A stretch of DNA of 64,000 nucleotides from GCA-2688775 sp035288865 (GCA_035288865.1 DATDZA010000035.1:10669-74668), one strand, 5' to 3'. Positions 8,291 to 17,634 are shown, counted from the stretch's first letter. Program-made: numbers and translations. Notes: generated by a model not told the origin, from the letters alone.

Positions 8291-8341
8291 GCCTTTTGTA
8301 GAAAACAGTTTTCAACTGTACTGAAAAGGCAGTCTTTTCAG
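8291..8341 (-). promoter_or_regulatory. Competing hairpins in the uL3 operon leader
   Basis: Two perfect stems share bases. CTGAAAAG (8321-8328) pairs with CTTTTCAG (8334-8341). GCCTTTT (8291-8297) pairs with AAAAGGC (8324-8330) around an inner CAGTT/AACTG stem (8306-8318). Bases 8324-8328 belong to both stems, so they cannot form together. On the minus strand they lie 70-120 nt before the uL3 start. A TATA-like TTTATAAA near 8410-8418 could be the promoter. The layout resembles an attenuator or a ribosomal protein-binding leader, but no function is shown. Confidence 0.45.
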
Positions 8342-8833
8342 GCTTGTTTTTGTATATGTTTAACTTTTAAATTAAACACTAAAATTATAGTTATTAGGAA
8401 TAGTATGTGATTTATAAAGGTTGTGGAAAATATAAAAGATTCGAAATTGGTTTTTTGGTATTATGGATTATTACAAGAGACTAAAATTTTGTATTTAAAT
8501 TCTGGTTTCGGTACTTCTTTTGTGGGTGGGTTTCATCTCACATAAAAGTACCTGGAACCCATTTCGCTTTTGTTGACAACCGTAAGACCCGTTTCTTTTT
8601 TGTCTGGAAACACAACTTTTGTTTTGTTGTTTGTATTTGTGATTTTCGTGTGGTTTTGGGTTTTGTTGTTGGTACTAAATTAGTTTCTTTTTGTGTCTTT
8701 TTGTCACCAACACGAAATAACTGTGGGATATTTTACTCGTTTGCGGGTATTAGTAACAAAAAACCCGATTCCAGCAACAGTTAATTAAATTTTTACGACC
8801 AGTGTGTTTTTGTTGTTATATAGTAATAAAAAC

Positions 8834-8866
8834 ACCACCACCTACCCCTTTCTTTCGATTGGAAAC
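8834..8866 (-). repeat. Origin recognition box-like element, left of the AT-rich region
   Basis: Read on the minus strand the element is TTTCCAATCGAAAG, then AAAGGGG, then TAGGTGG. This matches the archaeal ORB layout of a TTCC/GAAA dyad followed by a G-string that Orc1/Cdc6 contacts with its winged helix and AAA+ domain. Its G-string points away from the AT-rich segment. The adjoining bases GGAAACCCATTTAATTTTTG resemble the element at 8552. Confidence 0.65.
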
Positions 8867-8879
8867 CCATTTAATTTTT

Positions 8880-8986
8880 GTTGTTGTTTTTTTATCTTGT
8901 TTTGTTTTTATTGTTATTTATTATTTTTTCTATATAGTAAATAAATATATAATATAAAAAAAAGACAAAACAAACAATAAATAATA
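8880..8986. other. AT-rich candidate DNA unwinding element
   Basis: About 107 bases almost without G or C. T-rich on the left half (runs such as TTGTTGTTTTTTTATC) and A-rich on the right half, so the halves are partly self-complementary. It is bounded by the two outward-pointing ORB-like elements, as in characterised archaeal origins where melting begins between ORBs. The sequence alone cannot show melting. Confidence 0.6.
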
Positions 8987-9013
8987 GTTCCATAGGAAAT
9001 GTAGGGGTGGGTT
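8987..9013 (+). repeat. Origin recognition box-like element, right of the AT-rich region
   Basis: Sequence GTTCCATAGGAAATGTAGGG followed by GTGGGTT. The dyad TTCC-ATA-GGAAA and the following G-string match the archaeal ORB consensus closely. It ends 15 nt before the cdc6 TATA box, so initiator bound here could also affect cdc6 transcription. Confidence 0.7.
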
Positions 9014-9027
9014 AAGTAAAGAAAATG

Positions 9028-9057
9028 TTTATATACCTGTATTTCTTCTGGAACCCT
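9028..9057 (+). promoter_or_regulatory. cdc6 promoter overlapping an ORB-like core
   Basis: TTTATATAC at 9028-9036 lies 23-31 nt before the cdc6 ATG, implying a leaderless mRNA. The sequence CTGGAACCC at 9048-9056, the same core as the origin repeats at 8552, covers the expected transcription start. Binding of Cdc6 here could repress its own gene. That is inference from position. Confidence 0.55.
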
Positions 9058-9058
9058 T

Positions 9059-10264
9059 ATGGGAAGTGGGTTAGATACATTTTTCGAGGTGTTTTTAAAG
9101 AGGGACAGTGTTTTTTTTGATAAAAAGGTGCTGCAGTCATCTTATACACCAGAAACAATCCCTTACAGGGAAGAACAGACAAAACAAGTAGCTAATATAA
9201 TAGCCCCTGCCCTAAGGGGAGATAAACCCTCTAATGTACTTGTTTATGGGAAAACCGGGACCGGAAAAACACTAACAATAAGACACACCACACAAAAACT
9301 TTCAGAAATAGCAGAAAGGGAAAACATTCCACTCAAAGTAATATATATCAACTGCAAACTCAAAAGAAGCACGGACACAGAATATAGATTAATTGCCCAG
9401 CTCGCAAGGGAACTTGGGAAATCAATTCCCCCAACCGGGCTCCCAACGGAAGAAGTTTACAAAGCATTCTTTAAAGCACTCAACAAACAAAAACAAAATT
9501 ATGTTTTGGTTTTGGACGAGATAGACCAACTTGTAAACAAAACTGGCGACAATGCACTTTACAACCTAACGAGATTAAATGAAGAAGACACAAAATCACA
9601 GATTTCTATTATAGGAATTTCAAATGATATAATGTTTGTTGAAAACCTTGATCCAAGAGTCAGGTCCTCCTTGTCTGAAGAAGAAATTATTTTTCCACCA
9701 TATAATGCTATACAAATTCAGGCAATCTTAAAACAAAGATCAGAACTGGCATTCAACAAAGAGGTGCTTGAGCAAGGGGTTATTGAAAAATGCGCAGCTT
9801 ATGCTGCAAGAGACCACGGCGACGCACGGAGGGCACTTGAATTATTAAGAGTTGCCGGCGAAGTTGCGGACAGAAAAAATTTCAAGAAAATTGGGATACC
9901 TCACATTGATGAGGCAGAGGAAAAAATTGATAGGGACAGGATAATCGACATTGCAACTACACAGCCAAAACAATATCAACTAGTACTTTACGCAATACTT
10001 GCCCTAAACCCAACAAATAATAAAAGTATGTTCACGGGGGAAGTTTACGAAATATATAAAACAATTTGCAACAAGATAAATATCAGCATTCTGACACAAA
10101 GGAGGGTATCGGACATAATATCTGAATTTGATATGCTGGGGATAGTGAATGCAAAAGTCATCTCCAAGGGAAGATATGGGAGGACTAGGGACATTTCAGT
10201 AGATATTCCGGAAAGCACTTTAGCTAAGCTAAAGGCAATTCTTGAAGACAATATTCATATTTAA
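9059..10264 (+). CDS. cdc6: Orc1/Cdc6 replication initiator
   Basis: A 401-residue AAA+ initiator. Walker A is GKTGTGKT at 64-71, Walker B is VLVLDEIDQL around 153-156, sensor 1 is near SIIGISND (about 188), and the arginine-rich segment LDPRVRSSL follows. A winged-helix domain fills roughly residues 310-400, ending RTRDISVDIPESTLAKLKAI. Length is normal for archaeal Orc1. It recognises ORBs and loads MCM. It lies directly beside the predicted origin and upstream of both polymerase D genes, forming a replication block. The ATG is supported by the TATA spacing. Confidence 0.96.
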   Translation: MGSGLDTFFEVFLKRDSVFFDKKVLQSSYTPETIPYREEQTKQVANIIAPALRGDKPSNVLVYGKTGTGKTLTIRHTTQKLSEIAERENIPLKVIYINCKLKRSTDTEYRLIAQLARELGKSIPPTGLPTEEVYKAFFKALNKQKQNYVLVLDEIDQLVNKTGDNALYNLTRLNEEDTKSQISIIGISNDIMFVENLDPRVRSSLSEEEIIFPPYNAIQIQAILKQRSELAFNKEVLEQGVIEKCAAYAARDHGDARRALELLRVAGEVADRKNFKKIGIPHIDEAEEKIDRDRIIDIATTQPKQYQLVLYAILALNPTNNKSMFTGEVYEIYKTICNKINISILTQRRVSDIISEFDMLGIVNAKVISKGRYGRTRDISVDIPESTLAKLKAILEDNIHI

Positions 10265-10369
10265 TATTATAACTCCACAAATATCAAGCTGATTAGGGTG
10301 TATTAAAACTATAATTAAATAAAAACAACCCAAACTAAAATTATACTATTTAACTTTGGGTTTTGACAT

Positions 10370-11872
10370 ATGCAGCAAGAACTCGTTAGGAAGAAACGTG
10401 AAATAATAGATATTTTTCTGAAGAACGGAGTACTGATAAGTTCAGAACTTTTGAAAGAAATAGAGAATGACGAGCAGGCAGATAAAGTATTCAGCCTGCT
10501 AAAAACAAAAAAAACTGAAGATTTAGCAGTGACAGAAGAAGATTTAAATAAACTTTTTTCAAAACAAAAATCTGACCAGGCAACAGAATTAAAGCAGGAA
10601 AAATCAGCAATATCCAACGTCAAAATTATTAGTTCATACAAAGGAGACCCAAAAAAACGAGAGGCCGCGGATTTCGTTGATTATTTCAACATCCGGTACA
10701 AAGCAATCGAAAAAATTCTGAAACAGCACCAGGAATTAAAAAATACAGTATCAATAAGTAAAATAATTAATAAAAAAGACAAGGAAGCAATAGCCATCAT
10801 AGGGATTGTGAGCAGCAAGCAAATAACAAAAAATGGAAATCTGCTTTTGTTGCTGGAAGATCCGACCGGGCAAAGAAGAGTTTTGGTTAACAAGAACAAA
10901 CCAACACTGTTCAACGAAGCAAAAGATATAGTTCTGGATGAAGTAATAGGCATTGTCGGTGTAAATGTGGATACTCTGATGTTTGCGAACAACGTTATAT
11001 GGCCGGAAGTTCCGACGAGCAAGGAATTGATAAAAGCGCCGGAAGAAAAATATGCTATTTTCCTATCGGACCTGCATGTGGGCTCGTCAAAATTCCTGCC
11101 GGAAGATTTTGAAAAATTTTTGAAGTGGATAAATTGTGATATGGGAAATGAGCAGCAAAGACACATAGCAAAAAATGTTGAATATATTTTTATTGCAGGA
11201 GACTTGGTTGACGGTGTCGGGATTTACCCAGGACAGGACACCGAATTATTAATAAAAGATATCTATGAGCAATACAAAGCATGCGCCGAATATCTTAAAC
11301 AAATTCCTTCACATATACCCTTAATAATCTGTCCGGGCAATCACGATGCACTGAGAATTTCGGAGCCGCAGCCGATTTTATCCAAAGAATATGCAAAACC
11401 GCTGCATGAAATGAATAACGTAATAATGGTTTCAAATCCCTCATTAGTCAATATAAATTCTTCAGAAAATTTTTCCGGTTTTGATGTGATGATGTACCAC
11501 GGCTACTCTTTTGACCATTATGTCGCGGAAGTTGATTCGCTAAGAAACCAGGGCGGCTATGACCGGGTGGATTTAATAATGAAATTTTTGCTGAAGAGGA
11601 GGCATCTTGCACCGACCCATACATCAACTTTGTATGTTCCTGACACGAAAAAAGACCCGCTTGTAATAGAGAAAGTTCCAGATTTTTTCCTGAGCGGCCA
11701 TATTCATAAATCTGCTACGGCAAATTATAGAAATACAACTTTAATTTGTGGAAGCTGCTGGCAGGGCAAAACTTTGTTTCAGGAAAAAGTAGGCCACAAT
11801 CCGGAACCGAGCCGAGTTCCAATAGTAAATCTACAGACAAGAGATGTGAAAATATTAAAGTTTGGGCAGTAA
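10370..11872 (+). CDS. polB: DNA polymerase D small subunit DP1 (3'-5' exonuclease)
   Basis: A 500-residue DP1. After a poorly conserved N-terminus there is an OB fold (about residues 135-215) and a calcineurin-like phosphoesterase domain with intact metal-binding motifs: SDLHVG near 234, GDLVDG near 278, CPGNHDA near 322, MMYHGYSFDH near 375 and SGHIHKS near 442. In PolD this subunit proofreads with Mn-dependent exonuclease activity. Retained His and Asp residues suggest it is active. The stop codon is followed after one base by the DP2 start, so the subunits are probably made together. Confidence 0.97.
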   Translation: MQQELVRKKREIIDIFLKNGVLISSELLKEIENDEQADKVFSLLKTKKTEDLAVTEEDLNKLFSKQKSDQATELKQEKSAISNVKIISSYKGDPKKREAADFVDYFNIRYKAIEKILKQHQELKNTVSISKIINKKDKEAIAIIGIVSSKQITKNGNLLLLLEDPTGQRRVLVNKNKPTLFNEAKDIVLDEVIGIVGVNVDTLMFANNVIWPEVPTSKELIKAPEEKYAIFLSDLHVGSSKFLPEDFEKFLKWINCDMGNEQQRHIAKNVEYIFIAGDLVDGVGIYPGQDTELLIKDIYEQYKACAEYLKQIPSHIPLIICPGNHDALRISEPQPILSKEYAKPLHEMNNVIMVSNPSLVNINSSENFSGFDVMMYHGYSFDHYVAEVDSLRNQGGYDRVDLIMKFLLKRRHLAPTHTSTLYVPDTKKDPLVIEKVPDFFLSGHIHKSATANYRNTTLICGSCWQGKTLFQEKVGHNPEPSRVPIVNLQTRDVKILKFGQ

Positions 11873-11873
11873 A

Positions 11874-14800
11874 ATGGCAATTGACCAAAAATATTTTGAA
11901 AAAATAACCAAGCAGATTGATGAAACTTACAGAATAGCCAACGAGGCGAGGGCAAAGGGTTATGACCCGGAAGAAACCGTCGGTATCCCGCTTGCAAAAA
12001 ACATGGCTGAAAGAGTTGAAGGGCTTGTTAGTGTTATGGCACCCCAAATAATAAACAAAGGAATCCCCCAGAGAATTAAGGAGCTGGAAATAAAATTTGG
12101 AAAACTTGACTGGAGGGTCGCGCTTTCTGTTTCACTTGAAGTGGCACAAGAAAAATTCTGCAAATTTACCACTCAAAAAGAAGCTATTGAAACAGGAATA
12201 AGAATAGGAATTGCATATCTCACTCTAGGGGTTGTTGCATCTCCGCTTGAAGGGTTTGTTGAGTTAAATATTAGAAAAAGGGCGGACGGAAAAGAATATT
12301 TTGCATTAATGTATGCAGGCCCAATCAGAAGCGCAGGCGGAACAGCGGGGGCTGTCAGTGTCGTTCTCGCAGATTACCTAAGGAAAAGTTTTGGCTTTGA
12401 AGCTTATGACCCGACTGAAAAAGAAATAAGGAGGATGGTCACGGAGCTTTATGATTATCACGAAAGAATTACAAATTTGCAGTATCTTCCGAGCGAAAAG
12501 GAAATCAGGTTCCTCGTCGGAAATCTGCCGGTCCAAATCGACGGGGACGCTTCAGAGGAAATTGAAGTATCAAATTACAAGGATATGGAAAGGATCGAAT
12601 CAAACAGGATAAGAAGCGGACCTTGCCTTGTTCTTGGGGAGTGTGTTGCGCAGAAAGCTGTGAAAGTGTGGTCTCAGCTCAAAAAATGGGGAAATGATTT
12701 TGATCTTAATAACTGGGAATTCCTCCAGGAGTTTGCACACATACAAAAGGAAGTAAAGGCAAAGGAAAAATTTTCAAAAAAAGGGATAGTTCCAATTTTT
12801 ACTTACATTCAGGATTTGGTCGCGGGCCGCCCGGTGCTTGGGCATCCCTCAGCTGTCGGCGGATTCAGATTAAGATACGGTAGGAGCAGGCTATCCGGAT
12901 ATTCCGCAACTTCAATCCACCCTGCAACTATGATTGTTTTAAATAAGTATCTTGCAATAGGCACCCAGCTTAAAGTCGAGAGGCCTGGAAAAGCAACAGC
13001 CATAACAATCTGCGATTCAATCGAGGGACCGATAGTCAAAATTAAAGATGGCAGCGTTATAATAATGGACACAGAGCAGAAAGCAAAGCAATATTCCAAC
13101 TCAATAAAAGAAATATTATTTATGGGTGACATACTGATAAGCTATGGTGATTTTTTTAACAGGGCGCATACGCTTGCTCCGGCTGGTTATTGCGAGGAAT
13201 GGTGGGAGCTCGAACTTGAAAAATCAGCTGAAGAATTATTTGGCTCGGCGAACATTTTAAAAATTGCTGAGATGACTAATATAGAAAAAACAATCTTGGA
13301 AAAATTAACAAAAAATTATCTTTCGGAAAAACCAGATGCGTTTGTGGCGCTGACTTTAAGCGAGAAATTAAACATACCTCTTCATCCATACTACACGTAT
13401 CACTGGAAAACAATTTCCAAAGAAAATTTTTTGGATTTGTTGGTCTGGATTGCCTCAGCGAAAATAGAATTTGAAGAAAATGACACCAATAAATTAATTC
13501 TACCTAAAAACGAGGTTGGCAAAAGAATTCTTGAGATTTTGGGTGTTCCGCACATTTTTGTTAACAATGAATTTACAATCCTTGAAAAAGATGAAGCGAA
13601 GGTTTTCTATAAAATATTTGACCTCGGAAATTCAAATTTTATAGAACAGTTTCAGAAATCTGAAATTGAAGATGTGCTGGAAATAATAAATTCAATATCC
13701 GATATTAAATTAAGGGACAAATCTGGAACATTCATCGGGGCAAGAATGGGGCGCCCGGAAAAAGCAAAAGTCAGAAAGATGGACGGCGAGCCACACACAT
13801 TATTTCCAATCGGGAAGGAAGGTGGCAAGATGAGGTCGTTCCAAAGCGCCCTGGAAACAGGATTTGTGGAAGCGGAATTTCCATCTTACATTTGTATGAA
13901 CTGCAAGCGTGAAACTGTTTTTGCAAAATGTGACCAATGTGACTTAAAAACGAAGCTGATGCATTACTGCAAGATCTGCGGATATGTTGAGGGCACAAAA
14001 TGCGTTCACGGCGAGACACATACCTATAAGGCGCAAAAAATAGATATAAACACTGTTTTTAAAAACGTTCTTAAAAAAATCGGCGCAGCGCAATACCCAG
14101 ATTTAATAAAAGGCGTGAAGGGTACATCAAACAAAAATCATGTTCCTGAACATTTTGCAAAAGGGATTATCCGGGCTAAATTTGACGTCCCGGTTAATAA
14201 GGATGGAACAACACGGTATGATATGACTCAGCTTCCAATAACACATTTTACGCCGAAAGAGATAGGCACGTCGGTTGAGGAAATTAGAAATTTAGGATAT
14301 GAAAAAGATTTGTGGGGCAACGAGATTGTGGATTCGGAGCAGGTCATTGAATTAAATCCGCAGGACTTGATATTACCAAAATGCGAAGATGCGCCTGAAC
14401 CCGGGGCAGATAAAATACTTTACAGTGTTGGGCTTTTTATTGATGAGCTTTTGGTTTCTTTATACGGCATGAAAAAATTTTATAATTTTCAATCTGAAAA
14501 AGATTTGGTTGGGCAATTAGTTGTTGCACTTGCCCCCCACACTTCAGCAGGAATTGTCGGTAGAATTATCGGATTTTCAAAGACACAGGGATTTTTCGCG
14601 CATCCTTTGTTTCATGCCGCTACTAGGAGGGATTGCGATGGTGACGAAGCTTCTGTCACTTTATTGATGGATGCCTTGCTGAATTTTTCAAAACAATTTC
14701 TGCCCAACACAAGAGGCGCAACGCAGGACGCGCCTTTGGTTTTGACGTCAATGCTAAATCCAACCGAAGTCGATGACATGGCATTTGATTTGGATATTGT

Positions 14801-15383
14801 ATCGAGGTACCCGCTTGAGCTTTATGAGGCCAGCCTGAAAATGGAAATGCCTGCCACTGTTAAAGTTGATAGATTTGCAAGCATACTAAATTCCGGAAAC
14901 CAGAACGGAGTAATTTATTACACACACCCCACAACAAACATGAATAACGGAATTAAATGCTCGTCTTATAAAACAATCCCTTCAATGGAGGATAAATTAA
15001 AGGGGCAGATGGACTTGGCTGACAAGATAAGGGCCGTTGATGCTGCAGATGTGGCAAGGCTCGTCATTGAGAAGCATTTGCTTCGTGACATTAAAGGCAA
15101 CTTAAGAAAATTCTCAACACAGCAGTTCAGGTGCAGCAAATGTTCTGATAAATATCGCAGGCCGCCCCTCTCGGGAAAATGTCGCCTGTGCGGTGGCAGG
15201 TTAATATTCACGGTCTCAGAAGGCTCAATCATAAAATACCTCGAGCCTGCAATTTCACTGTCGAATAAATATAATCTTCCGCCTTACTTAAAACAAGTTC
15301 TGGAATTAACTAAAAATAGAGTTGAAGGAGTTTTCGGGAAAGATAAAGACAAGCAGGAAGGATTGGGAAGATGGTTTGGGTAA
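11874..15383 (+). CDS. polC: DNA polymerase D large subunit DP2 (polymerase)
   Basis: About 1169 residues from the ATG at 11874; an upstream TTG would overlap DP1. The catalytic segment HAATRRDCDGDEAS lies near residues 914-927 and keeps the acidic residues of the double-psi beta-barrel active site. Zinc-binding pairs occur near 673-715 (CMNC, CDQC, CKICG) and in the C-terminal region near 1086-1112 (CSKC, CRLCG). The GPIRSAGGTAGA motif lies near residue 152. No intein interrupts it. The far C-terminal EGLGRWFG is a DP2 or PCNA-interacting end. PolD is the likely replicative polymerase. Confidence 0.98.
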   Translation: MAIDQKYFEKITKQIDETYRIANEARAKGYDPEETVGIPLAKNMAERVEGLVSVMAPQIINKGIPQRIKELEIKFGKLDWRVALSVSLEVAQEKFCKFTTQKEAIETGIRIGIAYLTLGVVASPLEGFVELNIRKRADGKEYFALMYAGPIRSAGGTAGAVSVVLADYLRKSFGFEAYDPTEKEIRRMVTELYDYHERITNLQYLPSEKEIRFLVGNLPVQIDGDASEEIEVSNYKDMERIESNRIRSGPCLVLGECVAQKAVKVWSQLKKWGNDFDLNNWEFLQEFAHIQKEVKAKEKFSKKGIVPIFTYIQDLVAGRPVLGHPSAVGGFRLRYGRSRLSGYSATSIHPATMIVLNKYLAIGTQLKVERPGKATAITICDSIEGPIVKIKDGSVIIMDTEQKAKQYSNSIKEILFMGDILISYGDFFNRAHTLAPAGYCEEWWELELEKSAEELFGSANILKIAEMTNIEKTILEKLTKNYLSEKPDAFVALTLSEKLNIPLHPYYTYHWKTISKENFLDLLVWIASAKIEFEENDTNKLILPKNEVGKRILEILGVPHIFVNNEFTILEKDEAKVFYKIFDLGNSNFIEQFQKSEIEDVLEIINSISDIKLRDKSGTFIGARMGRPEKAKVRKMDGEPHTLFPIGKEGGKMRSFQSALETGFVEAEFPSYICMNCKRETVFAKCDQCDLKTKLMHYCKICGYVEGTKCVHGETHTYKAQKIDINTVFKNVLKKIGAAQYPDLIKGVKGTSNKNHVPEHFAKGIIRAKFDVPVNKDGTTRYDMTQLPITHFTPKEIGTSVEEIRNLGYEKDLWGNEIVDSEQVIELNPQDLILPKCEDAPEPGADKILYSVGLFIDELLVSLYGMKKFYNFQSEKDLVGQLVVALAPHTSAGIVGRIIGFSKTQGFFAHPLFHAATRRDCDGDEASVTLLMDALLNFSKQFLPNTRGATQDAPLVLTSMLNPTEVDDMAFDLDIVSRYPLELYEASLKMEMPATVKVDRFASILNSGNQNGVIYYTHPTTNMNNGIKCSSYKTIPSMEDKLKGQMDLADKIRAVDAADVARLVIEKHLLRDIKGNLRKFSTQQFRCSKCSDKYRRPPLSGKCRLCGGRLIFTVSEGSIIKYLEPAISLSNKYNLPPYLKQVLELTKNRVEGVFGKDKDKQEGLGRWFG

Positions 15384-15395
15384 GTGATATATAGT

Positions 15396-16004
15396 TCATA
15401 ATATATTCATTTTTATTCCTGATGAAAATTTAGATACTTTGAATTTTCTTATCTTGAACTTATTTTTAATTTGGATCTTTAGTATATAATCCTCTTCCGA
15501 AATAGTATCTAAAGCGATAGTTCCGTATTCTGACGTTTTTCCTTTAAACAAGATTTTATTATTTTGTAATATTTCATAATTTCTATTTTTTAATTTAAAA
15601 ATCCAAAATCGTGTTAATGAAATTCCTAAAATACAGCCCAAAATATCTTCTTTTAAAAAATGTTCAATTTCATCATGGAACTTATTACATAAATCAAATA
15701 TTTCATCCTCCGGTTCAAAATTATAAAGAGACGCTAAAAATACATCTTGGTATACTTTTTTCAATTCTTTAACAATCTCTTTTTTAGTGGAACTTCTTTC
15801 AATCCTTTCTCTAACTCCTCCAAAATAGAAAGATAATCTTGCAATAAAATCAATCTCAACTTCTTCGAATTCATAAGATGGATAAAAGAAACATCTTTCG
15901 AGATACCAATACTGTCTTAATACTTTTCTTTTTTCTCCAAGCAATTTAACAAGTAGGTTTATTTTTGGAGATAATATTTGATATATTAGATAATTCTTAT
16001 CCAT
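15396..16004 (-). CDS. Hypothetical protein
   Basis: A 202-residue protein from the ATG at 16004 (MDKNYLIYQILSPKINLLV); a TTG 51 nt upstream is less likely. I do not recognise a family. It appears mainly helical in the first 130 residues, rich in aromatic and charged residues, then beta-like (LKIQIKNKFKIRKFKVSKF). No signal peptide or cysteine motif is seen. It is convergent with DP2 and downstream of aIF2-beta on the same strand. Its codon use seems more AT-rich than that of its neighbours, which may mean recent acquisition. Confidence 0.7.
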   Translation of the reverse strand: MDKNYLIYQILSPKINLLVKLLGEKRKVLRQYWYLERCFFYPSYEFEEVEIDFIARLSFYFGGVRERIERSSTKKEIVKELKKVYQDVFLASLYNFEPEDEIFDLCNKFHDEIEHFLKEDILGCILGISLTRFWIFKLKNRNYEILQNNKILFKGKTSEYGTIALDTISEEDYILKIQIKNKFKIRKFKVSKFSSGIKMNIL

Positions 16005-16064
16005 AAATAAACAAAGAAAACCCTTGTTAATAAATTTTGCTTCACGTATACTCAATATTCATAT

Positions 16065-16478
16065 TCAAATCTTCGCCTTGACAAAATTCTTTGCACCGCA
16101 GGCAGTGCATTTCATGTAATTCAGGTCACCTTCCCTTACAATCTGCGTGTCAGGCTTGCCGCATTCAATACAAAGGACGAATTCATTTGCATAATGTCTT
16201 ATCTTGTCATTTATTCTTGATGCAGGAACTTTTGTTCCGAGAATTAATGCTCCTGATTTTTTAATCTCGCCGGGAGTCGCCAGCTCTTTAAGCACATATT
16301 TGAGCAAATGATCAACGTCCCTTCTTAATGCGGATGCAATCTGCAAAAAATTTGAAATGATTGTCCTGTTGCCCTGCATATGGCCGAGAACTTTTGGTAT
16401 CTCGAACCTTTCCTTTATGAAAACCGCTTCAGGCAGGTTTTTTCTCACATCCTCAAGCATTGATTTGTAGTCTTCCAT
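16065..16478 (-). CDS. eif2b: Translation initiation factor aIF2 subunit beta
   Basis: A 137-residue aIF2-beta. The central domain has PKVLGHMQGNRTIISNF (about residues 28-45) and LLKYVLKELATPGEI. The C-terminal zinc ribbon has CIECGKP (about 102) and CTACGAKNF (about 127). The N-terminal helix that docks on aIF2-gamma is present (YKSMLEDVRKNLPE). The factor helps deliver initiator Met-tRNA to the small subunit. Alpha and gamma subunits are not in this window. Confidence 0.96.
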   Translation of the reverse strand: MEDYKSMLEDVRKNLPEAVFIKERFEIPKVLGHMQGNRTIISNFLQIASALRRDVDHLLKYVLKELATPGEIKKSGALILGTKVPASRINDKIRHYANEFVLCIECGKPDTQIVREGDLNYMKCTACGAKNFVKAKI

Positions 16479-16665
16479 AGAATATAGAAACCTGCATTAT
16501 TTATAAATCTATTTCTGTAATGGGTGCTAATTAATTTTTTCCCGAAGCCTACCTATTGCGTTTTATGGGCACTGTTAAATTGGTACCCTTAGAAATAATG
16601 TCTGACACAAAAAATTGATTGAAATAGTTGTCCGCCGAATATAGTGTCGGATTAACATTGACCAT

Positions 16666-17634
16666 TTATTTACTTCGGACACTATATATTGCTCTATGGT
16701 GATTTATTCTTTGATCATACAGGTTCCTTAAATCACGCAGGTTGTCAGCTTGCAATATCCTGCTTACAATTTCCCCTTGTAAAATTCCCTCATTTTTTGC
16801 GATAAGTTGCCTAAATGCTTCAGGATTAAATTGTTCAGCTGCCATAACATCCAATTCCCTATGGTAGTCTATCATCTGCAATTCTTGAGCATCGACTGCT
16901 GAGTTGAAATCAAATGAATATCGTTTGCAAATTTCAAGAGCGCCAGGCTCGCCAAAAACATGAAAAGCTATCCGCACAGCTCCTTTAACATCTTTAGGCG
17001 CGCTTCTTAAATAATTATCAATTGCCCTTTGCGCAAATTGTCCTCTTGAGGCAGGTTCAACATTTAATGGTGAATAATATTTTTCTCTACCTAGAGCAGT
17101 TACAGGGGATATATAACCCTCGCATAGGCAAGCTGCCCCCCAATAATCATTTTTTTGTTCAAGATTCCCGACAGCTTTATCAATCCCATCAAATTTTACG
17201 GCTATTATTGCAGCTACCGATGCCTGCAAGAAAGGATTAGGCTCATTTCGGGCGCTTCTTAGATAATTTTGAATTGTCCTCGATGTAAGTTTCCTTAGTT
17301 CATCGCCGTCTTTATGTCTAACACGAGCTAAATAATCTGCTGTTAATTTATCAAGCTGTAAACATGTAGAAATGTCTAACGTCTGTAAGAACCCATAACC
17401 TATATTAGCAGCCTCCTCATAAAATCCGCCACGTTCAAGAATATTAATAACTTCCGAAGTTCCTAGAACATCCTGTGCATTACAGGCGTCTACAATGGAA
17501 AAATCTCCCCCTGTTCCTGCAGCACTTATCTGCCCTTCAAGTGTTATTCGGGCGCTTCTTTTATTTAGAAATTCCTTTGGAGATAATATCAATTTTACTG
17601 CTCCACTTTGAGATATTCGGCCTAGTAAATCCAT
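16666..17634 (-). CDS. Hypothetical helical-repeat protein
   Basis: A 322-residue protein that I cannot assign. Composition suggests stacked helices: repeated segments TIQNYLRSARNE (about 121) and AIDNYLRSAPKD (about 205) share NYLRSA, each followed by alanine-rich helices (SVAAIIAVKF, AVRIAFHVFG). That is the look of a HEAT or TPR-like solenoid. There is no signal peptide or membrane helix. It has a 187-nt gap to aIF2-beta and lies back to back with the SpoIIM-like gene. A scaffold or binding role is only a guess. Confidence 0.75.
   Translation of the reverse strand: MDLLGRISQSGAVKLILSPKEFLNKRSARITLEGQISAAGTGGDFSIVDACNAQDVLGTSEVINILERGGFYEEAANIGYGFLQTLDISTCLQLDKLTADYLARVRHKDGDELRKLTSRTIQNYLRSARNEPNPFLQASVAAIIAVKFDGIDKAVGNLEQKNDYWGAACLCEGYISPVTALGREKYYSPLNVEPASRGQFAQRAIDNYLRSAPKDVKGAVRIAFHVFGEPGALEICKRYSFDFNSAVDAQELQMIDYHRELDVMAAEQFNPEAFRQLIAKNEGILQGEIVSRILQADNLRDLRNLYDQRINHHRAIYSVRSK

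Larger units (their letters stand above)
8500..9058. other. Probable chromosomal replication origin (oriC)
   Basis: There is no gene between uL3 and cdc6 (8222-9058). The stretch has repeated elements with the archaeal origin recognition box pattern, TTCC-n-GGAAA followed by a G-run: 8987-9013 on plus, 8834-8866 on minus, plus shorter TGGAA(A/C)CCC cores at 8552, 8604 and 9048 and an inverted one at 8769-8774. The two fullest boxes point away from each other and flank a highly AT-rich segment. Location immediately before cdc6 is the usual archaeal arrangement. A hairpin pair GGTACTT (from 8510) / AAGTACC (to 8552) sits at the left end. Confidence 0.8.
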
